The notes under the pieces are model-generated. The model was given only the letters and a program-made list of their open reading frames with translations, made no database searches and was not told where the DNA came from. The translations under genes and the position numbers were made by a program. Below, in pieces: positions 1 through 14,892 of a DNA stretch of 64,000 bases; position 1 is the stretch's first letter; the number at the start of each line of letters is the position of its first letter. This stretch comes from Strix aluco (Eukaryota > Chordata > Aves > Strigiformes > Strigidae), in the NCBI RefSeq assembly GCF_031877795.1, contig NC_133940.1, positions 12,463,985 to 12,527,984 of the forward strand. Direction: 5' to 3'.

Positions 1-1886
1 ATTACTACCTGCATCAGGTTTACACTAATGTATTGACATCTACAGCACTTGTTAAATGAACCGTAAATCCAATACACTAAAGTCATTTTCAACTGAATCA
101 AATCAGGTTTCAGTCAAAAGAATTACAATTGTTATATACTTAATGCTTGGCACTTTCCTGGTGTCTCCAGCTAGATCATTTCAGACACAGAGAGAAAATT
201 GTAAACCTATGAAACAGTGCAAGCTAAATTGGACACACTCCAAGCATACTAAACATGGTGCTAGGAGTTTAAGGATGATAATTGGCTCTAATTGACTAGT
301 TGGTAAAGCTATCCAGGCATCCACAGGCACGCTCCTTACTAATCTGTTTTCAACATGCTATTTTCTTCTCCTTAGTTAATTTATACTTTCTTATTATAAA
401 CCACATTGTTTGTATTTCCTAGAATCTTTGCTTTTTAAACCTTTAACTCTTTGTTCCCCTCAGAAGTGATGGCTTTATAGGAATATGGTCCCAGCTACAA
501 TACATAAGGAAAAGGCAGAGCAGCAGCACCGTGCAAAGCCTTTCTCTGACCACTTCAGTCTTAACAGGAATCAAAATGCCTTCCAGGCCCTGGGATGCAA
601 ATTCACACTCATGTATTGTCTCTTCCCCTCACAGCCACGACTGGTCTTCTTTTAATACTGATTTAGAAAACCTTGACCCATGTGTGAGGACAGAATTAAC
701 CACTTATTTCCTTTTCACTCAGGGGACAGAAGAATTCTCAGTAAATCCAGGACTACCATCCAGTGCCTGGTTGTGGCCATGTGCACAGTACAAAAGGGGA
801 TGCCAGAAGAGAGGACAAAGCCCACTTCCCTCTGCCCCACTTCTCCAGCTTACCCCCACAGCTTCTTTAAACAAAGACATTTGAAAGACCCATTTCAAAT
901 TCAGTCCAGCTATGAATTTGAACCAGCAGATTTGTCCAGCTAGATTTTCTTCCAGTGTCATACAGATACTTTCCCTAAGTGGCCTTAGTTCTGCTTAATT
1001 CATTTCCCAGAAATGGAAAACAGCAAAATGGAAATTAAAAAGGAAATATATATGAGCCAGCTCCTCTATCAGCATAAATCCATCCTGGTACAGTGAATTA
1101 TACTGACACTTGGTGTCTGAGGAACCAGCTCCTGATAAGAGTTTATAGAGATTAAATTCATTTACTAGGCCAGACTCTAAACAGCCTCCTCTGGTCTCTT
1201 GCTATCTAAATCTCAGGCAGATTATCTGTACATGTACTCCTCCTCCCCTCTGCTTGGAGCAGTGCTGTCTCCATGCTATTCTCCAGCAATAAAGAGATGC
1301 CCCTTGGAAGAAGTAGCCACATAAAAGAATAAAAGGCCACATTAAATTTATGCAGCCTGGAAGCAGTTCTGCTGATCAGCCAGAAATCAATTGGTGACCT
1401 TCTATTATGTGAAGAAATAACCTCAGTAGAAAGGGTGGAAATTACTTGTTTCTATTCATGCACAGAGCTGGACTGTCTGAAGAGCTAGGGCTGTCCAGTT
1501 GGATAGTGCTCTCACACCTCTGGCCACTTCCCATCCCCGTTTACCATTTTCCACAGTGCCTGTGTTGGTTTTGGCAGCCTACTGGGCTCTTCCCGGAGGA
1601 CTCTAGCAGAAAGTCATCCTGCCAGTGTATTCAAGAATGCTTTTTCAATACACTGTTACTCGTCTGACACATTTATAGGCTGATAGTGAAAGCATGGGTC
1701 ACCCACACAGTGCATCCCATTCCTCTGCTGTTGCTCAAATGCTGGATCTGTCCCTAGAGTGGGGCTCCTGAACTTCCCAAGTCAGGCAACTGGCAGATAG
1801 TTGACTTGTCCCCTGAACCAGACAAAACCAGAGCACAAGGGCAGGTCTTCAACCAGGAAAAGCTGGTACAGCTCAGCAGAAGGTGG
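1..1886. other. AT-rich intergenic DNA, no gene recognised
   Basis: Short open frames only (up to 117 codons), overlapping each other in different phases and without recognisable motifs. No RNA gene or repeat family was identified by eye. Confidence 0.6.
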
Positions 1887-1891
1887 GCCAT

Positions 1892-2879
1892 TGTCATGGT
1901 TTGAGCCCAGAGGGCAACTGAGCACCGCAAAGCTGTTCACTCACCCCTTCCCCCCCGAGAGCTGGGAAGGAGAAAATGAATCAAAAGGTTCCGGAATGGA
2001 GATAAGGACAGAGAGGGTCATCCACCCATTAATGGTCACAGGCAAAAGACAGGCTCCTTAGGTGAAGAAAACATGAACATCACTTTAATTCAAACACTAA
2101 CAAAACCAGCACTTAACAGACAGAATGTGACAGTGAGAAGCATTACTACATCTTAAAACACCTCCCCCCACCCCTCCCTTCTTCCCAGACTCGGCTTTGT
2201 TCCCTGATATCTCTACCTCCTTCCTCAGCAACACAGGGACAGGGGATGGGGAGTGCAGTCAGTCCGCAACTTCTTCCTGAAAGGGAGGGGGAAGCACTCT
2301 TCTGCATTCTGCCCCCTGCTCCACATGGCATCCCTCTCAAGGGAGACAGTCCTCCACAAACTTTCTGGGTCATGAGCCCTCCCCACGGGATGCATTCTTC
2401 TCAAGATGCTCCGACATGGGTCACCTCCACATGTTGCAGCCCTCCCAGCACCGAACCACAACAGCAGGGTCTCTTCTTCCCACAGAGTCCCAGGGGTCCT
2501 CCACAGATCGCAGGCAAATCTCTGCTCCTCCAGTGACCTCCATGGATGGCAGGGGAGCAGCCCTGCCATCTCACCACAGGATACAGGGAGGCTCTCTGCT
2601 CCAGCACACTTCCCCCTCTTCCTTCTCCTTCCTTCCACTGACCTTGGTATTCACACAGGTGTCCTTCTCGTAACTCGTCCTCAAAGTCCCCCACCCACTC
2701 TCAGGTTCCCCTTCTTAAATATGTTATCACAGAGGTGCAGCCACCATTGCTGATTGGCTCAGCCTTGGCCAGAGGCAGGTCCGACTTGGAGCCGCGGAAG
2801 CTTTCGAGAAGCTTCTCACAGCAGCCACCACTGTAGCCCCCTCCCCTGCTATCAAAATCCACCACACAAACCCAGCACA
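1892..2879 (-). mobile_element. Solo LTR, avian ERVL-like
   Basis: A 988-bp LTR beginning and ending with TG...CA, flanked on both sides by the same 5 bp, gccat (1887-1891 and 2880-2884), the hallmark of a retroviral integration followed by loss of the interior. Sense is taken as minus because a TATA-like TATTTAAG (2714-2721) sits in the expected U3 position and an ATTAAA-type polyadenylation signal lies near the far end. It is clearly related to the copy at 55642-56654. No retroviral coding sequence is attached. Confidence 0.85.
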
Positions 2880-2884
2880 GCCAT

Positions 2885-5800
2885 TTGCTCAGTATGTTTG
2901 CTATCAAGTGCAGGATCAGCAACTCATTGTGGAAAAATATGGAAAATGTCAGTAAATTCAGCTAAAACCACAGCCCCAAGCAGAGTGAAGATGGTTAAAG
3001 TAGATCACACTCACCTTGGAACAGATTTGCTTCTCTGATTCTCAAATTCCTTTTTGTCCCACTCAGTTCCTTCCTCCCCTGCAAACACGCATCACGCACA
3101 CAAATTTTACACAGGTGTAACTCCTTTATGTTGCTTCCCTGGACTGCTCACAGTTTGCAGCAATGTCCCTCAGGAAGCAGATGACAGTGACGTGCCACTA
3201 CGCAAGTGGCATGAACTCACTGCAGCCATCTCAAAGAGGTGGTACGTGGGAAGGCTGCACCCTCGTCACCGCATCGGAGCTCCTGGTAACCAAAGGGCAT
3301 CAGTCCACAGTCAACACTCCTACACTTTATGGTGATTTTATCCATACCCCCCAACCTTGTCAAAAAGAGAGTAGGTGCTGATTTACCAGCTGTAAGGTTG
3401 CTTGGCATCCTACAGAGCCAGCTACAGCGGGGAACAGACACTGGACACTCAACAGACAAGCAAAATGTTAGTGGTATAACCAGCACTGTGGCTAATGCAG
3501 CAGCTATGAACTGGAGACCTCTGTTACTGAATACATAAGCTGCTATAGCATGAGAAAGAATAAAGTCTGGGAGTTCACTGTAGCTGAGTCTATAACACAC
3601 AACATCTGTGAACCTGGACCTGCCCCCACACATTCTCCAAGGAATTAGGGGAACACGTGACTACATTGGGCTTCACTTGACAGATGACAAACAAGCTGCA
3701 GGACAACTGGGAAACAGAGTTCAAAGAAAGCCTGGTCCATTGGGTAAGGGGGAAGAGTTTCAAACTATGTACCAACAAAAGAGCAATACCAAGAAATTGA
3801 AGTTTCAATCCAGTTACAAAAGCTCAGGACAAGGAGTAGCTATATGAGACTTTAAAAACTAGTAGCAGATCCAAAACCCAAAGCCAATCTTAAAATGAGT
3901 TGTAAAGGAAACACATGAAATCCCTAACATAATAACAGGTCAGAAAGGTTGTTTCAGACAGAGCTCTCCAAATAGAACACAACAAACAAGCTGGTTAATG
4001 CTGTCCTGGAAGAGTCAGGATAGTTTTCTTGTAGCACAGTGTCTATGCCCAACCACGGTGCAAACCAGCCAGAGCCAACTCACATAATCAGTACAGGAGG
4101 ATCAAAACACCTTCCTCAAACATCTTTGATGGAGGCTTTTGCCTGTTGAATTAGCTGCTATGATTCAATTTATCATTTTTGATGAGTCTTTTGTCTTCAT
4201 CTGAACTAATTACACCTAAATCAATAGTAATGGTAGATTTGGCATTGATTATCCCTGTAGATGCTCTCAACTTAAATTGTTCTTTTGCATACAGATAATT
4301 CCCTTGGCTATCTCCTCCCAGAGCATCAACACCTGAGTGTTTATTTAACTAATTATTTTTATGCACGTCATCACTGGCATTTGGTATAAACTCCAGGAAC
4401 ACAAACAGCTTCTCTATCCTATATTCCCCAGAGACATCAGAAGATGGGCTCCATTAGCAGGGAGCCACTGTCTGATATTCCACTCAGAAAAGTGCACTGA
4501 AACTCAGCTGTGTTCACAAGACCAGGTTCCTCAGCCATAGACCCTGTACCAGACAAGGTATTCAAGCATATAATTTGTGGAGTCTTACCAGTATAAGACC
4601 AAATCTACTGATGTATCAAACTGATGTGTCTACATTTACCTTACTGGAGTGCCAACAGTACAAAACAGCTGGAAACTGTCAGGCATTTTGGCATAATAAA
4701 AAGACTTCTGCAGTTTTGCAGCTGCCTCTCTAATTGCCTGCCTCTCCAAGTCTTCCCCAACCTGAAGGATACTAGATTCTGAAAGAGAAGCAAAGCCCAC
4801 AGTGATCGGGATGACAGTTGAGTCCACTTGCTGGCATAACTACCAGGAATGTCAAAGATGTAAAGGGGTGTGTGGCATTTATGGGCATAACTGTTTTCTG
4901 CCTGTTTCACCTCTAAATTAGGAAAAAAAAAAAGAAGTTGCCTATTGGAAGTGAAAGGCTCCTACATTATCAGAGGGAATTACTGTTGTCCACATTTATA
5001 CTCATATAAAAAGTCATCTAGGTCAAAAGTACCTGTTTGACTTTTCATAGAGAAAAGCATAACCAAATAGATGCAAAATTTTTCTTCTGACATTTGAAAC
5101 TCAGAATGTAAAAAATAGTCTCCAATAGCCCCTCTGCATTTGAAAATTTTGTTTACTATTGAGACAAACAGGATTAGTCTCAGTGACAGATTAATTTGCT
5201 TTTTGATACAGAAAAAGTGCTCTGCAGGATGAACACAAACACTTTGCAGGCTCCAGAGGACTGCAGCAGTGCATTTCACCTCCAGGTCACTGGTTCAAAT
5301 TCCACGTGGGGGTAGGGACAGAAAATTTTTTAATATCTAATGGTTGTTCAATGGTCCGTGTGAAATGAGTTTTGTGGTTGTGCCTTCACTCCAGGTAACA
5401 CTACTGAGTGTCTTAGCGGTGAGGCCAAGGACTGGGCAAGTGTAGTGAGCAGTAAAACCTCATGCTTCCTGAGAGTTTCCTTTCCATAAAGGAAAGTCTG
5501 CTCTTATGCTGGCTGTAATACAGTTGCTCAGTAACAAAACAGAGGTTTCATGGCGTCAGGGCTTATCAGCTCATTACTTGTCACCAGAATTAAATTTGTT
5601 CTAAGTGAATGTTCAAGGCAGCATTTATAACCCAAGAGCACCTGTTAAAAACTAGGATCTGATTCAGTGGTGAATAGGCTATTCCCCTCTAAAAGTTTCT
5701 CCTTTTTTTCCTGTTTGCAGATATTTGGGTTTCTCTAAAGAAATATGTGCAGTCCCAAAGCCTAGGAGACTGCAGTTTTGGAGCATTTCCAGATGCACCA

Positions 5801-8800
5801 GACGAAACACATTGCACCTGGAAAGGTCAGCTGTGGGCAGATGGAAATAAGCAATAAGCCATTTTTCCTTTATGTAGTCCCACACCGCCAATAACACTGC
5901 CCAGAGGCCTCATTCTGTACCTGATATGCATATTAAGTTACTTTTACTCCTATGAGATAACACATTTACTGTATTTTAAAGGCAAAAGGCTACTTGAGAT
6001 TTTTCAAATTGGAAAACTGTTTTTAAGGCCAGAACTCGAGACATTTTGTCTTAGGGAGAAGACTACTACTCTTGCAAAAGTTGCTCTGAGGACCTTAGCA
6101 AAATCACAGCACTAATAAAAGCACTGCAGCCAGGCACTGAGAACAGCTGTGCTGAATGCAGTGCTCTGCGAGGAAGGGAAGACACTAGAGAGGGAGTGCA
6201 GAGAGGCTGCTGCATGCCTCCAGCTTCAGGGCCTCCTAAATCCAAGCTGCAGATACACACGTGATCCTCAAAGAACCAAGCGGTGCTCTGAGGCTGTTCT
6301 ATTCATCTTCTACAAAGTGCATCCTTTAGGATAGATCCAGCCATACCTCTTCCCCCAGTCTACACACGTGACATGGGAGAGGGGAAGAGAAAGGCAACTT
6401 TGCACTTTGCCTGCAGTGAGTAAAGGAAGCAAAAAATGAACTCACTCTTGCCGTAATGTTATATAAACCAAACAGCAGATGAGGAAAAGGTTCTTGCCCC
6501 AGCTACCCACCCATAACAATTTAGCACTTGATTTGGGGGGCATTAACCCGTACACACAAAATGTGTCAGTTCTTACTATTCTCTGTAAACACGTCATAAG
6601 CATGGAAATGTGCTCAGCAAGGCTGCTGAGGCTGGTACTGAAATTGTAAACAGCCCATTAAACAGAAGCAGTAAATACTCCAAAGTGCTGTAGATCTTGG
6701 TCAGTTAAAAAGCACTGGACAGGCTTTAAACCTGAAAAAATACTTGGCTCCATCTAAATTCCCTTCTTGCAATCCAACCTAACTCTGCCCTGCAAAAAAT
6801 TGAGGGGAAAAACAACCAGGTAAAATCCACACAAGGGCAGCAAATACACAAGCACTTCAGTAACTATTGGCTTCTAGAGCAAACACCAACAGCCAGCATG
6901 AAAAACAGGCTTCACTAAAAGACAAGAGAGGGATAAAACAGGCAGGGGATACCTATGAGCGCATATCCTTGTTCAGAACAAAGGTGTATCCGAGTCAGCT
7001 CAGGGAGTAGAAACAGTAAACAGAAGGCTCCACTGGTGGTAACTGGTGATTTTGCATTGGAACACAGGACTATGTAGGAGGCAGAAATGAAGACAAGCCA
7101 GCAAGACAGTGGGAAAAGAGGAAGAAAGCCCAACATATATAGAAATATCATCAGATGATCCTAAGTAAAGAGACTGAAAGAGTGCAAGAGCTCTTTCAGA
7201 GCTTCTGGGCTGCTGGAAGGAGACCCAATGCAGCACTACAAAACTCTGCATTCCTTGTCCCACCACCTATTTCCCATCTGAATGGCTATAAACCCATAAA
7301 ACCTTGATTTCTTCGGTTATCAGAAGGAGGAAGAACATTGTTTGTATCTCAGAGGTATTGCGCTCAGGACAGGTGCAAAACAGAACTGCAAACCTGCTGT
7401 GAATGTAAACAGCACAGCTGATCCCTTCTGCGTGTATCCACAGCGCTAACAAGGACACCCAACTGCCAGCTCCGTATTTCTGCGGGCTGATGAACCTCCA
7501 GTCATAGCAACCACACAAAGTCCTGTAAAAAACAGAGATGGGAATCTTCAATTAGGTCATGTCTGTGCCCCACATTATACCAGTGCCTCAGACCTTCGTT
7601 TAGCTCTAAGTGACTCCCTTTAAGGGCAGATACACCCAGACTCTTTCCCTCTTCATTAACTGCATGTATTTTTCAGTCACATAAAAGCTACATTGCCTTA
7701 CAACTTCTTTCTTTAGAATGATTCACAGAAATAATAGTAAAGAGAGTCCAGAAGTCGTGATAGTACCTCAAATCAAGCCTAGTAGATCAGGAAGGCGCCT
7801 GTGCTGGGGATGTTCAGAGCGGGCTAGGCTTCACCACTATGCAGCCTGTTCTGTATCAGTGCATGGCTGGCACTGCCACAGTGGTCCTGGGGCACTGATG
7901 CTGGTGTTGCCAGACCAAAACCAACTCTTCTCATCAATCCCTGATTTGTGTTAATAGGCACACTACAGAATCTAAGACCTTACAGATGTATGCGCTGCTT
8001 TTAACTCCTGCATAACTAGTGAAAAGTTAGTTTACTTGAGTTTTAAGTTGAGTAATAGGCTTAAGTTCCAGCCTATGAGAATGACCTCAAGCTGAGTAAC
8101 TGAGATACAATACCGTCTGTACAATTTTAGCCTGACTTAAGCACATCTTTGTTTCTGTGAGGTTGAGATGTATGGTGAATCTGCCACATGGAAGAGAGAA
8201 GTAAATTTTTCATTTCAAGTCTCCCCATCCGATATAAGTAGCTTCTCTAAGAATTTGGTATCTAGTTCATAGGACTATTTTTGCTAACAAGAAAGCACAA
8301 ACAGGTAGCACAGCTGCCCCTGCATAACCCAGTCCATGGACTAGTGCAGACACTGGGACAGGAGGGGGACCTGTGTCTTACTACCACGAGGAAACACCTG
8401 AACTGATTTTTGTAGGGCTGAAACTCAGCTGTGCTTCATGGTAACTTACAGTGCTATCAAGGACAGAAACCACACACTTCTTTCTTTACCAAAGACCACA
8501 AAACATCATTTACTCCCTTGATTGTGTTAGCCAATATGAAACAAAGTAATTTTTAATAAAGTGTGCCATGGCAGAGAAAAATTGATACAATCACAGAGCT
8601 AGTATAATAGGATTTAATTCTGCTTCAGATGTGCTAGTTTTAATAAAAAAGGATTGAGCAAATCTAAAATAAATTACACTGAAAGGTCAGGCTTATTGCT
8701 TGTACAGTTATGTTAACTCTTCCACAGACATTTTTACAGACTGTATTTATGAGACCTTTTGATTTTCAGAGGAGGTATAAAATACATCTGCAATTTTCCC

Positions 8801-11800
8801 ATTATTTGCAGCAGTGTTTCTTTTACAAGTGTCATTTCTCAGTACTTCAATACAGATTTCTTTAACCGACATTTATAAAAAAATGATGAGTTATTTATGA
8901 GGCGGTTTTGTTAAATTAGTGAAAGTGTAATTCCCAACAGAAAGTTAAACCCAACCAGAAAAAAAATTTGTTAAGGGAATGATGATTCCCTTTTGTGTGC
9001 CAGTGATGCTCGTGATTTCTTATTCATTAATCATTCCACCAGCATGTCATTTATTCAATAGGAAGCAAATCAATTACTTATTTTTATATGTAGCTAAAGC
9101 CCTCATACTGTGAACTACTCAGAACAGACATGAATTGGAAAGAACTGTAAACACTGAATCTTATTACAAGGCTCTGATTAATATTACAGCAGCACCTAGA
9201 GACCCTAGCCAAGATTGTAGCCCACTTCGCTTAGCACTACCATAACACAGAGATAAATATCCATCCTAACCCTAAAGGAAATACACAGCATAAACAGACC
9301 TTAGCAGAGGAGAGAAAGAGCAGAGACTCTGCAAAGGAAGGAGCTTCTTGTGGTCACAGAAGAGAGCTAGAAATGCACAGCAGCATCCCAGGTCGCAGTC
9401 CTGCACTGCCATTCCAAGGACCGTGCTGCTGCTCTCCAGCCTTGCCTGGGCACATAGACCCATACAAGACCATACAAATCCCACAGGCACAACCTTACAA
9501 GCACTCCAACAAGCTGCAGTTACACTGATTCCAGTCTTACAGAGCTTCTTGCCACTGCTGTGGCTGCAGAAGTCTATCACATGTGAACACAGATGTTCTC
9601 TGCTGTTTCTGTGTTTTTACCCAATTCAGCTGTACGTGAGACCTCCCACTTGGAAAAGGAACTATCAGTTCTACATCAGTCTTGAGATAACATCTAGACA
9701 CAACAAGCTCAATTCTCTACAGCCACCACCAGAGAAGCCCTGCTGAATTTGATCAAAGGAACTATCAGAAAGAACAGAAAATCCAATCCAATGTTTGTAT
9801 CCACACTTTCAGGGAACCTAGGTACAAGTCCATCAGCAGTGTGCACAGGCAAAGTATGCTGGACTGTGCCATCATATTTAAAAGTAAGATTAAGTCTTGG
9901 GTTCACTGTGGAGTTCTGCTCAATGCTCTCGAGTGAGTTAAGAGTAGCTCCCAGCGGCAGGAGACTGCAGGCAACAACCACCAGCAGCTGTAGGATAATA
10001 AAGACCTGCCACAGCAGCCAAGGACTTCCCCAGGGGGTCTTGGGTTTTAAGAATCACTTTAATTCCAAAATATTGATTTTTATTTCATTCTGATGAAATC
10101 AACAAGAAATGATTGCCAGACATTACTATTGAGGAGCAAGAGGTGACACCTGCTTTTTGCACAGCACAGAGAATTCAACCAGAAATCTGACTACCCGTAA
10201 CTAGGAACATACGCAGCTATTGTTTGAAATTAGAAAGCCACAGCTTTGTGCTGTGGGCTACAATAATTCAGTTGGGTTGGCAGAGAAGATTCTGCAAAAC
10301 ATACATATCAAAGAGCTACACAGGCATAAACATTAACTTCTTTGCATAGGCTGAGTTATATGAATATGCAAAACAAAGGCAGCCTGGGAACACCTGTGAA
10401 GTCCCTTGACAAACTCTGCTTAATTTTATCAACATTTCTGCTTCTGACAGCAAAAAAAAAACGTTGAGGTAGAGCAGTACCCAGAGTACAAAATTCTGTG
10501 TTCAACAAATACAAATGACAGACAGAACACGTCCATTAAAAGAGCAATGCTTACAATACACAAGAATTGCTTAGCTTTTGGGGCTTTCTGAAATACAGTC
10601 AGGGAACAAGTCCAGATCCTGGCAGGAGACACTACACAGAAGGAGCAAAGAGTCCCAGCCACAAAGCAGTACAGTGAAGGAGGTCAAGTAGTACCAAAAG
10701 TCTTCTAGAGAAGGCCAATATTCCCATCAGAAAGAACATCAAATGGCTCTGAGCAAACAGATAATGTCATAGTTTTGCTGCAGTCAAACTGCAGAAAAAA
10801 AATATATATACAAGAGAAGTTAAGTGTGTTCTTTTTCTTTTGATAACTATTAGGAGACTAGTAAACTGGAAGAGGATGTTGTCTTCACTTTGCTGTTTGG
10901 AAAAATACAGCAAACCTTAGAGATACCCCCTCAACTTTGCTTCAACAGGTAAAATGTCTACCAAGCTTTTGTAGATCAGTTCATAAACACTTTTTCTTCT
11001 GATACCACCAACTCTGACAAGATATCTGTACCTATTTCTATCTATATTAGTGAGAGACACAAACTACAGTCTTTGCACAGGCCCTACTACACACAACCTG
11101 CACTTACTGCTGCTGTGATTGATGTGAATCCTCTGATCTCCAACAGGAATGTAGTCCCCATCTGACAAACTGACTATCTTATTTTGTCTTTTATTTTAAT
11201 AGGTTTCCTGCTAGCTGGGCTCTGCCTCCATTTGATCATGGGTACTACATCCTCAATCGACTCTTCTCCTTGTTTTTTCTTTTCCCCTCTATTTTTAAAA
11301 GCAGTGGCCCAAATGTAAAAATACTGTACTTTCTCAACTTTTATTACTATAGCTAATTCCCAATGCGAACAATAATTTCTATAGCAACCCTCAAATGAAG
11401 GTCTCAAAGCTTTTTAAATCAAAAATAAATTATATATGTAGACTAGCAACACTGCTGATCTCAGATTGTAGGCACCTTCCTTCCTCCAAAAATAACACAG
11501 AAAAAACAGGTACATAATCTACTAACACAGTCTTAGCAAAGCTGTACTTTAACACAAACTGATCCTGCTGCACTAATTACAAAGCAGCCTCTCTCCTCAG
11601 CTCTCCTGCACCTTGGCACACACAGGCAGGCTCTGAATGACAGGTGACTCACATTGCTTTGTCTAGTCCAAACCATGAACATCTAGTTTTGAGCAAGGAA
11701 TACCACATCCACTCAAAACTCTTGGAATAATTTAGAGTGCAATGGTTTAATTCCCATCCAGGAAAAAAACAGTACTAATTTCTATGTGGTGTATTAATAG

Positions 11801-14800
11801 GTGTATTAGCTCCGTATTACTTTTAGTTTCCTCCACTGATTAAGACTTTCTGGCCATGTTAAGACAGACTACATTCAACACTGTATTGAGCAATTTTTTG
11901 TGCAGAAGAGATGCCGATTTCTGAAGAATGATGCGGTTAGCCTATGGACAATATTCAAAAGGCAGATATATGGAGCAAGCTAAAGGTAAATATTAAGTAG
12001 ATCAGGTGACGTTTAGGCCACGTGAATACCACCATACATAGTTTCCTGAAGAGTTCTGTATTTCAGAAAATAGCCATGCAGAAGATGCTGTTTACTAATA
12101 CTTTTCCCCACCTACTACAACTCAGTAATATTGGGCTCCTGTTTACAGTGAATTATTGCCCATAATCCCTGTTTTCTGCCTCTGCACCTAAGATTAAGGT
12201 AAACCTCGAGCACTCCTTACTTGGTACACAAAGCACACAAATACTCATGGGGCTCTGCAAGTGGTAAAAATGAAACAGAGCAGGCAACATGTATCATAGC
12301 ATCTGATGCAGAACTACCAAGATCAGTTCAAAAAAAGAATCGGCAACACCCTGCTTTGGGCAATGTCCAACTCTAGAGAGTCCTTAGTAGACACATCTAG
12401 TACACATTATCAGAGAAGCAGAATCAACACTGTTAGTTTTCGTCACAAAGTGACTGTGGCAATTAGTCAATACGGAAAGACCATTAGGGTTGGAGGTAAC
12501 TCTGCAGTAGGAAAATTAAAAAATTACCAATACAGAGAATACCATAAACCACCTTACAGCAATAAATTGATGTCTGTATTCTACCTCCTGTGAGAGATTC
12601 AGTCTCTTCATAAAACCATTATATCTGTCTTTCCAATTCAAATTAGCTCTATCAGAAGAGAAGAAGCTCTGCCATAGTGTACAGGACTTGATACTTTTAA
12701 TATCAGAAAAAATGATTTTACAACTATGTTTTGCTTTTTGGTTGGTTTTGGCTGATTTCTTACTCAACCATCAAGCCACTATTTGTAAGGATCCATGGAA
12801 AGAAATAGCCATGCTTACCTGTTGGCACATGAGGGTAAATCCCTCCACTTGGTAGGAGCCCCAGGTGATGGTAAGGATACCCTCATAGTTCTGATGGGCA
12901 GCTGGCTGCTCTCCAACACCATCAGCAGAAAGGTATCTGCACTTCAGAGCAAGGTCAACAGATTGCCTTCAACAGTCTCCACCACTACTCGACTTTCCCC
13001 GTTTCACAGCTACAGCATTTTAAGGGATTGTGGAAAAGGTCATCTCCTTCAGCCAATATCAAGTCAAGATATCACTGTCCATAAGATAAGCAAGAGTCTG
13101 AAATCGTCCCTGAACTACTGAGTCAGCACAGTGTGGTCATGCCTCTACCAGCACCTGTAATTGAGCAAATTTACACAAAAGGCACAAAACCACAATTAAA
13201 AGGATTGTACGCAAGTTAACTTCCCATCTTTTAACCAGTCCCACAAAAGAGCGGATGGGCATCAGGACCTGTGATCAAACAACAAACCCTTACACCCCAG
13301 GTTTCTAAATAAACTTCTAGAATGGGATACCTGACAGTCAGCTTTTTAAGAAAATCCTATCAGCATGCAAGAAATAACCTAACGTTATTCTTGTGTTTCT
13401 GATTCTGCCTCAGGTTCACTACAAAGTAACTTGCTGCTCGATAAACTTTGATATGTTTTCATGTTATGAAAACAAAGACAAAAACTTATTTATTCACTTT
13501 TTACCTCATACATCCCAAATCAATAATTGCACCTATTGATCGATGTCATAAATTCAAAACATTAATTTACATTGAGTACCATAACCTAATAAGAAGGCAA
13601 CAACTGAATTTGTTGAAATCGATTTTCCTTTTGTTTCCAACAGAAAGTCTTCGGGCCTGTAGAATAATAAGATGCAGTGCACAGAGCAGTTAATTATCAA
13701 TGAGTATCACAAAAAGCTAAAATGAAATTTCCTTTTGAATATGGAAGGAAAATGTTGAGTCTCCAGGGCTGATGTTTAAGCAAAAGAAATTTCTTGTAAC
13801 TCTTCAACATGTGCATTCGAGCAGTGTGAATCATGGAAAAGTGAATTTCAGCATGTACTAAAATCACTTTATAATGTAAATAAGTAAAATTATTTCAGAG
13901 AAATGTACCTACAGAAGCTATAAAGTAGTGCTGAAACATTTTGTTTTGAAAGAGCAGCATTTATTTATTTCTTTAACATTCCAGCAACATAATTTTAATA
14001 GTAAGTCACTGAAGCAAAATCCTGTGGCACGAAGTCATGCTGCTTTTTGTGGTGCAGAGGGGCTGCCTTCAAGCAGCAACTGAATGCACATGAATGTGGT
14101 AGAGGCAGCACAGCTTTTGTGTGCTGGCTCAGAGCTGCTCAGAGTATTGCACCAAGTGCAACATCAGCTAATAACTTAGTTTAAACTTCGATAGAGGCCT
14201 TTTAAGTTGAACATAATGCAATTTTTGGACAGGAAGACCTACCCAAATCATCTCTCATGTGCTAACTAGCCAGCCAGCCAGCTGAGAACTCTGCAGGTAT
14301 GTTTGGTAAGGACTAGCAAACTCTGAGGATGCAGCTGGACTATTGCCCCATTGAGACAAAAATCTAAGCAACTGCAGAGAACACCAACATTTCTTCAAGA
14401 AGCCTAAACTGAAATTAGTTACTACTTGAACAAAATGCTGTATTATATTTACTTACAAGTGAGGACTGACTGCCAACAGCATGGATATACCCTTGCAATT
14501 TTGTAAAAGCTCTATGAAATCCATAAATCACTAGCGTGCAACGCAGTTTGCACTATCTTCAGAAAATCTCCACTACAGTTTTATGACTATCATCCTTAGG
14601 ATTATTTTAATGATTTGAAATACTCAGCAGTCAATACACTTTTTTCTTTTCCTAAGTAGAAATGACAAAAGGAAAAAAAAGCGCAAAGACACAAAAAACC
14701 CCAACCAAACCCCACAAAAAATCCCTGAAGGAGTAAAGACATGAGAACCACGATATCTAGAAATTCAGAAGGCCATCTTTAGAAAATATGAAAGGAACAG

Positions 14801-14862
14801 TGCTAAGGAAAGAGAAAAAACAAAAGCCCTACTGGACCCTAAACCCTCACTGTGAAGTGGTC
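2885..14862. other. Long intergenic stretch, no gene recognised
   Basis: Twelve kilobases of mostly AT-rich sequence with scattered small open frames, the longest 138 codons (3217-3633, minus). None carries a family motif or consistent splice sites. I cannot exclude non-coding RNA exons or ancient SINE remnants. Confidence 0.55.
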
Positions 14863-14892
14863 TCCTGAGGAATATATTCCTGAGGAATATAC
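14863..14892. repeat. 15-bp tandem duplication abutting a CR1 5' end
   Basis: Two adjacent copies of a 15-mer, tcctgaggaatatat and tcctgaggaatatac. They end exactly where homology to the CR1 RT region starts at 14893. Confidence 0.75.

Noticed and set aside
3217..3633. 138-codon minus-strand frame
   Set aside because: No recognisable motif, no supporting splice sites, and overlapping open frames on the other strand.
4636..4910. Two overlapping minus-strand frames that looked like an exon
   Set aside because: No family match that I can name and no continuing exon nearby on the same strand; probably chance.
5280..5310. tRNA-like T-arm / pol III B-box (ggttcaaattcc at 5292-5303)
   Set aside because: The T stem does not pair properly and no A box or acceptor stem is visible upstream. 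An ancient tRNA-derived SINE remains possible, but I cannot support it.
9272..9981. Cluster of overlapping frames of about 90-130 codons on both strands
   Set aside because: The frames shadow one another on opposite strands and have no conserved motif.
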